Virus record (IMG/VR): IMGVR_UViG_3300043420_001661
Coordinates: 1 to 27,117 of that record
Strand: one strand, 5' to 3'
DNA: 27,117 nucleotides
Origin: a virus
In this document: one piece after another, positions 8,962 through 19,800 of the stretch
How the letters are laid out: every line of letters begins with the position of its first letter
Position numbering within the stretch: the stretch's first letter is position 1
Made by a program: the position numbers and the translations under genes
The notes under the pieces: model-generated
Database searches by the model: none
Told to the model about the DNA's origin: nothing
The model's input: the letters and a program-made list of their open reading frames with translations, nothing else

Positions 8962-10791
8962 TCAGAACTCAATTACAAGCTTGATGTCCTCGATTTGGTC
9001 GGGTGCTCTGGTGATGAGCCTTCTGTTTTCTACATAAATCATGTCGCCACTATTTGGTGCAATCTCTGGAGTTGCAAGACCATTTGCAAATGTTACACCA
9101 AGAACAGATGAGTTATCAGTAACATCAACATTAGCACTGGTTAGCGAAATAGCGCCAGTAATTGCATTAGCACCATTTGATTCAAATGCTCTTACCACAC
9201 CAGAATCTTTATGGAGATCTGGCGATTGGATGTACTTAAGGACACCATCAGTAGTGCTATTAGAATCTAGTGTCCAAGAAACAACAGTGCCGTAAGCGGT
9301 GCCACCTGAAACTGTTTGTGAAATAGTTTCATCTGACTGGAAATCTGAAGTTACTCCAGTCACTTTTACTGCATATAAACCATTAACAGTATCTACTGTT
9401 GCGAATGAAGTTGTTCCAAATGCATATGGATCCTTGAGAATACCAATTCTGCGGAAATCGTTGTCTACAGGGAAGTCACCAGAACCTTCTGCATAGGTTA
9501 GACGGATGTTTGTCATGATACGCTTAGCGTTAAGCTCAAGCTCCATATCAGAACCATGCCCACCTTGAGGTGAAATAATTGCTTCTAAAGCACCAGTCGC
9601 AGTTCCGCCAACAGCAACTGATGCGGTCAGACCAGAATCACTGAATAAACCATAAGCAGTAGAACCAGAACCAGTTCCAGTAGCAAGAGGAACTGATGCA
9701 TAGGCATAACCACTACCAGGATTAGTTACTGTTGCTGAAGTTAGTGCTCCTGCGCTAACTACTAGCTGGACAACGCCACCAGAACCGTCACCAATAATTG
9801 GTGCGTAATGAGTGCCGTTTGGCAGGTTTGCACCTGCATTTTCAATCAATGCTACATGAACTGCACCTTCAACAGCAGCAGCTTCAGTTGCCTGTCTGGT
9901 TGGATCAGTTGGAGCGACGATTGGTAGGAAGTCAGTTGAGAGGAAACGTAGCACATCATTCGTTGGAATGGTAAATAAATACTTCCAAACATAGCCTGCA
10001 GTACCAGCTTCTTCTGTAAAGATGCCATTTGCATATGAACCTTGACCAGCAGAAGGAGCGGTTTTTGGCTCATTGGTAGCATTTTGACCAGTAGGATTTG
10101 CTGGGTTCTCGCCGTTGTAAACACACTTAAATACTTCATATAGTGAATTTACAACATAGAACTTGGCTTCCCCAATTGTAGTAGCTCCAGTTGCAGCTTG
10201 CTTACCTACCTGACCCCCACTACCTGGAGTAGCAGAGTAATCAGGCTTCCACATGTCAAACTTAGGATTAGCAACTAAATCCCAGTTATAACGACGAACT
10301 ACTGCACGAGCAAAATCTGAGGTAATTCTCTTTGCTGCAATGATATCGTCATAGAGGTCAAACTTTTCTTTCTGGTTATCTAGAGGTACTGGTGGTACAT
10401 CTTCGGATGCATATCTATATACACCAGTAACGGCAGTAGCACCTGTATCAGCAGTTCCATTCCATCCTTTTAAAGTTGATCCTGGAGAAGGAACTGAAGA
10501 TGTTGATGGACCAATATTGAAGAGAAGCAAACTATCTTCGTAAACTTCTCTAATAGTTCCTTTAAATGTTGCTGAAGCGTATGAAGCTCCAACATAAACT
10601 TCATTACCAACAACAAAAGCAGTTGCTGATTTATTGTAGATTTCTACATAAGTATCCCATCTTTGTGGACGACCAACAAAGAAATACATTCTAGTGCGTT
10701 CTGCACCATTATCAGTCGATCCTTCAGATAGAGATTCCAAAAACTGTTTAGCATTAAAAATTCTAAACTTATCTGAGATAATAGCAGCCAT
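8962..10791 (-). CDS. gp8: Baseplate wedge protein gp8
   Basis: This 609-aa protein is recognised as the T4 gp8 equivalent. The C-terminus (SGDMIYVENRRLITRAPDQ) lines up well with the end of T4 gp8 (SGEMIYMENR...DQTEEI), and TAGYVWKYLFTIP near residue 265 matches the YVWEYLFEIP segment. gp8 dimers join the wedge around gp7 and gp6 in the baseplate. The protein is nearly twice the T4 length (334 aa). The extra sequence includes a Gly/Ser/Ala-rich beta region at about residues 340-400 with a G-SGY module (TNPGSGYAYASVPL), and GE-type modules near residues 65 and 490. The gene has its own tandem late promoter, GAGAG about 9 bases before the ATG, and a strong terminator behind it. Confidence 0.93.
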   Translation of the reverse strand: MAAIISDKFRIFNAKQFLESLSEGSTDNGAERTRMYFFVGRPQRWDTYVEIYNKSATAFVVGNEVYVGASYASATFKGTIREVYEDSLLLFNIGPSTSSVPSPGSTLKGWNGTADTGATAVTGVYRYASEDVPPVPLDNQKEKFDLYDDIIAAKRITSDFARAVVRRYNWDLVANPKFDMWKPDYSATPGSGGQVGKQAATGATTIGEAKFYVVNSLYEVFKCVYNGENPANPTGQNATNEPKTAPSAGQGSYANGIFTEEAGTAGYVWKYLFTIPTNDVLRFLSTDFLPIVAPTDPTRQATEAAAVEGAVHVALIENAGANLPNGTHYAPIIGDGSGGVVQLVVSAGALTSATVTNPGSGYAYASVPLATGTGSGSTAYGLFSDSGLTASVAVGGTATGALEAIISPQGGHGSDMELELNAKRIMTNIRLTYAEGSGDFPVDNDFRRIGILKDPYAFGTTSFATVDTVNGLYAVKVTGVTSDFQSDETISQTVSGGTAYGTVVSWTLDSNSTTDGVLKYIQSPDLHKDSGVVRAFESNGANAITGAISLTSANVDVTDNSSVLGVTFANGLATPEIAPNSGDMIYVENRRLITRAPDQIEDIKLVIEF

Positions 10792-10827
10792 TTAATTAAT
10801 CTCTCTTGTAAAACGTTTTGTCTGATT

Positions 10828-10841
10828 TATTTATATTTATA
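10828..10841 (-). promoter_or_regulatory. Tandem overlapping late promoter upstream of gene 8
   Basis: The minus strand reads TATAAATATAAATA, which is two perfect copies of the T4 late -10 element TATAAATA offset by 6 bases (10841-10834 and 10835-10828). Predicted starts lie near 10828 and 10822, leaving a 31-37-base leader before the gene 8 ATG at 10791. The first motif overlaps the very end of the gp7-like gene region, whose stop is at 10846. Confidence 0.75.
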
Positions 10842-10845
10842 AAAT

Positions 10846-13800
10846 CTAGAATGATCTTAAATAATCATTTGAAGTGTGAGAAGCTGGTACAGTATTATCT
10901 GCTCCTCTTATTAATCCTAATAGAGTATTTCCACTCTTGGAAGTATATTCAATCACTTCTTTATTAATAATAATTCTTCCATTATCAGGAAATCCTGATG
11001 CATTATCAATAACCATAGTGGTACTTGTATCTGAAATATTTGATGTCAGCATAGAACCAATTTCATTTATTGATGGTACAGCCAAATTAAAGAATTCTCC
11101 TGTTAATGTAATAGCAGAATATCTTCTTTGTTCAAAATCATTTATAGTAAGATTTGGATATGCATAAGTAATAGCCTGTATAGAACCAGAAACTTTAAAT
11201 ACACCAGTATCTATAAAGCGATTATTTTCAAATGCTGTTATAGTATATCCAGCATTCCCTAAATTATAACCTTCAAAGAACTCATCTCTTCCAACATTTT
11301 TGTTAGTAACTTCAATTGTAGAACCATCTCTAGATATAATGGTATTAATTGGTTCCGATAAAGTAAAGAATCCTTGATTTCTAGTTTTGATTGGATTTTC
11401 CAATACAAAAAGTTCAGTGAAGAAATCTAAGATACCAATGTTGAAATCTATTTCTCTTATCGAAGATCCTCTAATACCAGTCGAAGTGTCTATTTGTACT
11501 GTAGTTTGCGAAGAGTTTGGATTTACTTTAGATGAAATTTGATTTGAAGATGATATGTAAGTACAGTTAATAACTGGATCTATATTAAGCTTTAATGGTG
11601 TTTGGTTATATATAGCTGTATTTGTTACTGAAGTTACTGAAGATTGGATAGTGCTATTAACTAATGTTACTGATGTAGAATGAGCAGAGTGGCTAGTATT
11701 AATACCGTAAGTAACTACATCAATGACTTCAAGTTGAGTTGAAATAACTTTTGACGTTTGAGAAGTGATATAACTATGCTCATACCCTGCATTAATATGA
11801 GTAGAAACTACAGTATTTCTTGTATCAAGAATATTGATATTCAGATTGTTAGTTAATTCTATATTAGCTTCTATTGGAGAAACAATTAATGATTCCGCAA
11901 CAGTTGTTATTGCAGGAACCTGTGCGTATAAGATTCTTGTTACAGAATGTGAATTTCTTACTTCCAAATATGATACAGGAGGAATAACCAATATTTCATT
12001 GATAATATTTTCAATAGTATTGATTGAAGAAACAATACTTTCTATTGTTGACTCATTTCTTAAAATATAATTGGAAGAATAATTTTCTATTGTAACTGCA
12101 GAAACTACATTAATATCATTTTCTACAACAATTGCATTATAAGAAGATGTTACTACAGATGAGAATACTGATTCATATGAAGATTCTGTTGCAGAAACAA
12201 TCTGAGTAGAAGACAATATCTCGGAAACATCAACATTAATTTGCTGTTCAGCAAAAACTTGAATATTTGTTTCTTTTACAGCTGTAATTGTTGAGGTTAT
12301 TGAATCTAGTTTAGATGCCTCAACAACATTTTGTACTTGTGATGATGTAGAATGTACTACTGTTATTACATTATATACAGGTGTCTGAATAATACCGATC
12401 CAAGGGAGAACTTCAAAATCACTATTATCAATTTCAATTTGCTGATTTGCACTTAAAACTGTCGAATCGTGAGTTATTGATGATTCTTTTGGTTCTGCAC
12501 TAAAAGTTTTTACTACTTCAATTAAAACATCTTTAATAGATTCTATTGAGGTAATAGATTGAATAGTCGATGTTCCAACAGGTACAACACTTACAATTTT
12601 AGGTAGATGTCTTAGATAATCACCTGCTTCGTGTGTTTGTGCGGTAGTGCCATCTGCTCCTCTAGTAACATCTAAGAAACGATCCTGTTTCTTTCTTTCG
12701 TAGTAGACAATTTCTCTACCAACTAGCAATCTACTTGAATCTGGGAATCTTAGTGTATTTGGTATGAAAATAATAGTATCAGTTTCTGATAATGGAGCAT
12801 CTAGGAATGCACCAATATCATTAATCGAAGCAGTATCAAGTTGAACAAATGCTTCATTGATTTGCTTACTAATTGTGGATGTTATTTCTCTATCAGTTGA
12901 AATAATAGCAGTAGAGGAAATAATATCTGCTCTTGCATCAATAGTGCTTACAACTTCAAGTTCTATTGACTGGATTTCATAATCAATCTCAATTGGTGGT
13001 AAGTTTACAACAAATTCATTCTGAGCTAATCTTTCGGCAAAAGTAACCACTTGTAATGGTGGTATAATGATATAGGTAATTTGCTTCGCTGCTTCTTTAA
13101 ATGCACCCTCAGCTGCTAAATCAATTAACGAGAATATCGATAATCCAGTAGGACCACTAGCAAATAATGTAATTACACTACTTGCTACTAAACTATCAGA
13201 AAATGCTACTGGAGGAGAGATATTTAATACTGTTGTAACATCAAATTTTCTTGATTTATTTTTAATTCTGTTATATCCTCTAGATATAACAACCTTAGGT
13301 GGTTGATCATACCCATATCCATTTTCTACAAGTACAATATCAACAACATTGCCGCCAATACAGATTGCTTCTGCTCTTGCACCACCACCATTTTGTGATA
13401 AAGGAATAAAATCTATTACTGGAACAGTGTAGTATTGATATGCAGTTGGCTGCAATAATACTTTATTATTAAAATAGAGCATTAAATCTCTTTTGTTCCA
13501 ATTTAGTTTAGTTACTCTACCACTAGAATCAATCTCAGCTGTAATACTTAACCCCTCGCCTCTAGTTATATCATTATAATTTGAAGTTTGTACTCTAGAG
13601 TAAATATCTCCTGGTAAAAACTGTCCTGTATTATATTGTTTTGTGTTTACTAATTCAGGAATTGATATAATTTCTCTATAATCCGATTCTCCATCAATCT
13701 GGATTAAATCTCCAATATTTAAGTTAGCATATAATTTGCTTCTTTCTTCATAAGCATTACGTCCTAATTTAGTACCAAACAACCAAGATGGAACATCCAC

Positions 13801-16800
13801 CTGAAGTTTTCTAATACCATCTTCATCTTCGAAATATGTAATTGAAGATTCAAATACTTGCGTTAATGTAAAACTATCATTATTAATAGGATTTACGAAA
13901 GTAAAATCTGAATTGTCTATTATTTCATATGAAGATGATAGTAAAGTTAAATTAATATTTGATGTTTTTGGTTTAACTGACTTTACTTTTCCTAGAGTAG
14001 TTCCATTTTGAGAAACTATTACATTATCAGAAAAATAATCAGCAATCCATGTGAAAAATTCTTGCTGATTTGAAGCTCCATCAATAATTAAATTTGATTT
14101 TGTGTAGTAAGCATTTGGCTCAAAATCATAGAATGTTAACGTTTTTAATTTATCAATTCCATAGAATAATAAAATAGAAACTTTCTGTAGGGTTTGTTTT
14201 CCAGATTCATCTTCATGATATTTTAATGGAGATGTAAATGTAATATTTGGTCCTACAATTTGATAAGATTTTCCTGGTATTTGTAAAACACCATCTATAA
14301 ACACAACTGCATATAGAGGATCGTCAATTTTTACAACAGATTTCTGTACTTCATTTAAAATTAAGAATGGACCTTTACCTCTATATTTTACAGTTCTAGA
14401 ATCAATTGTTAATCTTTTATAAGAACCAACGCTATAGATAAAGCACTTTTCCCTAATAACAATATCATCAGTGCTATCATATAATTCTCCATGACTAATA
14501 GGAGGTTCTGTAAATGCAATTTTATCTGTAACATCAGGATCTACAGATCTTATAATAGCATATGAATTACCAAATGGTTCTTCTTCTGTTGTTTTTGCAT
14601 TTTGTAAAACACCATTTAATGCTACAATAAACTTCTCATTTGGCAAAGATTTAACTATAGATCCATCTTCTTCATATAAATCAAATATTCTTTGCTCTCC
14701 ATCAAATTGATCAGCAATATTTCTTAGCTTCCTTATGTATTGAGAATTTAATTCTTCTGTTTTAAATAAGATAGCTCTGCAGTAAAAATTTTGTGCAGCT
14801 ACTTCTTGACCTTCAGCAATGCGCTTTCCAAATGGTGGCTGGGCAAATGTAATTTTATTACCTTTGACTGTAAATGATTTACCTGGCTCTTGTAAAACAC
14901 CATCCAAAGAAATAATCAATGAATTTTCGCTGTATGGAGAAAAAGCAGTTCCAGCTTTCTTATCAATCAAAGTAAATGTTTGTGTTCCATATAATACTCC
15001 ACTATTTGGATCAAAGTCACCATCAAATGGAGCAGAAAGAATTAGCTCTTTAGCAATTGTTTCTGACGAGTCAAATGTGTCTATAGAAACAGATCCAATA
15101 CCTCTTTCTATATTACTATTAGCTACAGATAAAATATTTTCCGTCAGATATTTTACTGTGTTTATAATAGAGATATTTTGTGGCTTTAGGTTGATAAAAG
15201 AGTGTGTTTCTATTTCTTTTACATTCTGAGGCATTGCAGTGGTGCCTTCAGATTCAACTATTAATTCACCAAACAGTTGGAATCCTGCTGGATGAGTTGT
15301 TTCTTTAATTAAATCTCTCCAAAAATCAATAGGAGTTCTGGATTTAATTACATAAGAATAATCTTGATAGAAATAAGAATCAGATAATTTTTGAGAATTT
15401 GAGCTTAATTTACCTTTCTCAGAATTAAATCTCCCTAAATTATCAAAATATGTTTTAATATCAACTGAAAAAGAAGTTTCTAATTGTGCTACAATAGTAG
15501 CAGTTTTTGATCTAGCAAATCCTTTTATAGGAAGATCATTCCTAAAAATACCATTAATATTTTCTACTTTTAGTAAATTACTTCCTACCCTCCAACCATT
15601 TTTAGAAACAATAGCATTAGCAACTAATATTCCATTTTCGTATTGAGCTATTTTTTCTCCGCCGTAGAAAGAATCATCTTCAAAATCTTTTAATACAAAA
15701 GTATTGGTAGATTTGAATGAAGGTAAAGTAGAATAATCAGAATTATAGCCAAAACCATTACTGATTAATTTAATATTTTTAGGAATCCCAATATTATTAG
15801 ATGTGAAGAAAACTTTTACATCTGATTCAAATATTCTTATTTCTGGATCATATGTAAATCCCTGTCCTGGATTTAAAATATTAACTGCTTTAATTCTACC
15901 ATTTTCTGAGATACATTCTAACTTATAATCAAAGCCATCACCATTTGTTATTAATGCTACTGGCTTACTGTAATTTTGTCCTTGATTATTGACAATTATT
16001 GAAGACAAATAACCAGTAGTAGTATCTATTGATGCAGTAACTAATGCTTCGTGTATAGAAGTTGGTAAAATACCTCTGCATAAAGGAATTAAATCATAAT
16101 CACTGCCAGTATCTACAATAGACAATGCTTTAATTGAACCTATTGCAAACTGGGATGTTGTATCATATTTGATTGTTCCTGTGCCATCATATTGAGGCAA
16201 ACTATTCATTGAATAAACAAATTTATTTTCAGTTGAATAAATTACAAAATTTTCTCCTGATAGTGGATCATCTATTACTTTTAATGATGATTCATCAGTA
16301 TCAACATCAGCTGAAGCTTTGATAAAATAGTAATAATTATTGAAATTTACAGGAATCTTTTGTTCATATTCATTTGATGAAATATTTGGTCCAAAACCAA
16401 GTTTAATAGAGACAAAAGATCCCACAGTTCCTGGTAAATTAGAACTTACATTCTTTTCTTCTGTAAATAAGTTATAATTTAAACTAGATGAGAAATCTAG
16501 ATAAGTATCAACCATTGAAAAATGGCTAGTATCAAAAGTGTATTTGTAATACTTTTGGATATTAATTACTGGGTTAATAATAAAATTAATTTCATCTTTA
16601 CTAAATTCTAGTTTATACTTTGGCTCTTCTACCGATTCAATCTTTACAAATTTACTTGCAATATTCTGATCGAAGAAAATACTGCTTTGCAATACCCGAA
16701 TTGGATTTGATACTCCATAATCATAAGCTAAGATAAGTTCTCTTGTATTTGAATTATATGAAATAACATATGGAGTATTTTGAGTCGTACCTAAAACACC

Positions 16801-19800
16801 AAAACCAGCATCAAATTTATAAGAAGTTTCGTAAAAATTAACTTCTTGACCATTAAAGTGGTCAACTGCTTTGGTATTTTTTTGTGCTCTTTCTACTGTT
16901 ATTAACTTAGCATCTTTATTTGTAGAGGTTACCTTAACTACTTCTTCACCAATCTGCAAGAAATCTCCATTAGAGATATCATTTATTGAAATTAAAGAAA
17001 TCTCTGTATTTTCTGCAGAAACTCCTACATGATCTACAATGATATTCAATCTACTTGTTGATATAGAAGATGACAATCTGTTTAAATCGTCGTCAGCTAC
17101 AGTTAAAATATCGGACTTTCTATATCCAAAACCTTTATTGGTTATTTCAACAAAAGAAACTCTACCATAACCACCACCAAGCTCAAAGACAGTTATTCTT
17201 GCTCTGGCATTTCCTGAGTCACCTGGCTTACCAATATTTTTTCTAGCCTTAGATGAATCAACAAATATTAACTCAATATCATTATATACACCTTCTCTAT
17301 AGTCAGAACCACTATTCAAAAATCCAAATCTACCAATACCAGTATCTACAATTTCGCCATTAAATTTTAAGTCTTGTAAAATACATTTTTGGTAAAGCCT
17401 CTTTCTTACATAATAAGTAGTTTCTGTTAAAGAATCATCTGGGAATATATCTACATTAATTTTATCACCTATTCCTAAATTATGAGTGCCATTTGTTTCT
17501 ACAATGGCAACTTTGTCATTGAGTGTGTTTATTTGTAGGTTTTCACTTAAAGAAGTTGATTTTATAATTTTGCTACTTGATGTATCTGAAAGAACATTAC
17601 TTTTAATAATAAAATCATCAGAAGCAAAGAATTCCCCAGAAATAACCCTTATTTTTAGTGAGTTCTGTCTTAAAGATCCTTCTAAAACAGTTGCTGTTCC
17701 AAAAATAACTCCATCATCTTCCCTAATAAATGATAGTGTAGATCCTTTACTGTAAGTTGCATTTTTGTCAAGTAAAATATTAAGTACTTTAATAGTAGCG
17801 AACAAAGGTAAATCAGTAGTGAATGTTCCATTTACATTTCTAACTACTAATCTATTATCATTAACAACATCACCTATAATCTCTCCTTGAGTTAAAGATG
17901 AAGTATCATCTAAAATAACTCTAAAAGAAGAAGCTGAAGCAACAGCCAAATCATTTACAACTTTGACATTTGGAGAATCTGAATCTTGTTGACCAGTAAT
18001 CTCTAAATTATCGACAATAATTTGATTCAATAATAATCCTTCTGATTGGAATACTGTATCTCCAGCAAACAAATATGCATTTTGCTTTAGATCAATCGCA
18101 ATTGCTTTATTTTGTACTGATTCTAAAGAAACAATCTCCTTTCCATTTACAGATGAAACAACAGATTTTGCGCCAAATCCTCCAGTATTATTACTATCAA
18201 TAAAAACTTGAGATCCAACAGAAAATGTTTCTGGTGAATAATCGGAATATCCACCAGAAACATTTCCTTTAGTAGTATCACCAATTAAAGCTAAAGAATT
18301 AGCTCCATTAGAATCTATTGCATCATCCCTATATCTAACAACATTTTTTGGGATATCATCTTGGGATATATTTGAATTATAGTTAGAATCTACTGGTAAG
18401 GAATAGAAATTTTTACCTATGATATATGGAAAGGTTGGATTTCCTAAACCATCGATACTAATAAAATAAGCATAAGTTCCATTTGGATATTCTGGAGTGA
18501 CACAAAATCTTCCGTTATTCTCGTCAAGTTTTGTTTTGTTGCTATTTACAGAAGGTATCCATTCATAGTCATCAACAAAAGTACCTAATGGATAATCTAC
18601 CAAAGAAGGACCGTTTTGGCGATTATTTTTTAGTTGATAACCACTACTCATTCTAACAACAGTAGAATTACTATTTCCTGGATCTGAAAATCCATATGGA
18701 CCATAAATTGGATTGCCATCATAAGCAAATCCTAATATTGGGGAATGGATTTTAACTCCTGTAGATTCGTCTAAAACACTATTGATGTTATCAGCAGATC
18801 TAAATCTAAGATTTGCTGGATTAGCTACTACTCCATAACCATCAGTAAATTTTGGATTAAAGTTAGAGAAAACATAAGAATTATTTGAATCTAGTAGTAA
18901 TTCATTCTTTTTAAATCTATCTTTAATCCATTCTCTAATTTTTGCTGAAGCAAATGCACCAGATCCTGCTGGAATAACTTCTACAATTAAACTATTTCTG
19001 CTGTAGAATCTACCACCGTTTATTTTTTGACACTTTGTAATTTGACCTTCTGGTGAAATAATTGCTTCATATTCAGCAAAAGCTCCTTTACCTAAAGCAT
19101 CGAAAATTCTAATCGTTGGTGCCGAAGAATAGTATTCACCTGGATCTTCTATTCGGATACTAGTAATTTCGCCATTAGTAACGACTGGTTTTAATTTAGC
19201 ATTTCTACCAGAAGTAATTGTTATAGTTGGATCTTCATTATAAACATCTTCAGAAAGTAACTCGATTCTGTCAACTACTTCACCTGCAAGAAAACATCTT
19301 GCTTTATTTGCTTCATTATTAATTAACACAAAAGGAGGATTTTTATAACCAACTCCTTTATTTTCAATAACAACTGATGTAATGTTGCCATATTTTACAC
19401 TATCAAAATCTTTATTGCTATAAGCTACAGAACCATCAATTAAAATACCAATATCTCTATTTGAAGTTGGGTAAATTTCTGTAGTATTAATTGGATATTT
19501 TCTAATCAGTTTTAAAAATTTCTGATCACCCAAATTCGATGGGGAATATTGATTTAAAATAGAATGATGCGGATAACCACTAGAACAAATGTAAAAATAC
19601 TGATCATCTTCATAAATTGCCGAAACATCAGAATTTAAATCCCCAATTGCATCAGAAATATTTTGATTAAGAGCCGAAAATGCTTTTCTGAAATTTGTGT
19701 TTAAAAACCAGTCAGCTCCATTGATAACTGGGTGGTTACTAATAAAACCAGATTTGGATATTTGTACCTTATCTCCAGAACTGGAATAAGGATTTGGATT

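Noticed and set aside
9852-10139. 95-codon minus-strand frame inside gene 8
   Set aside because: It is another reading frame of the conserved gp8 sequence, with low-complexity Leu/Gln/Ser composition and no start signals.
14819-15229. Open frame of 136 codons on the plus strand
   Set aside because: It lies entirely opposite the gp7-like gene, has no ribosome site or promoter, and its length is expected in the antisense of a long AT-rich gene.
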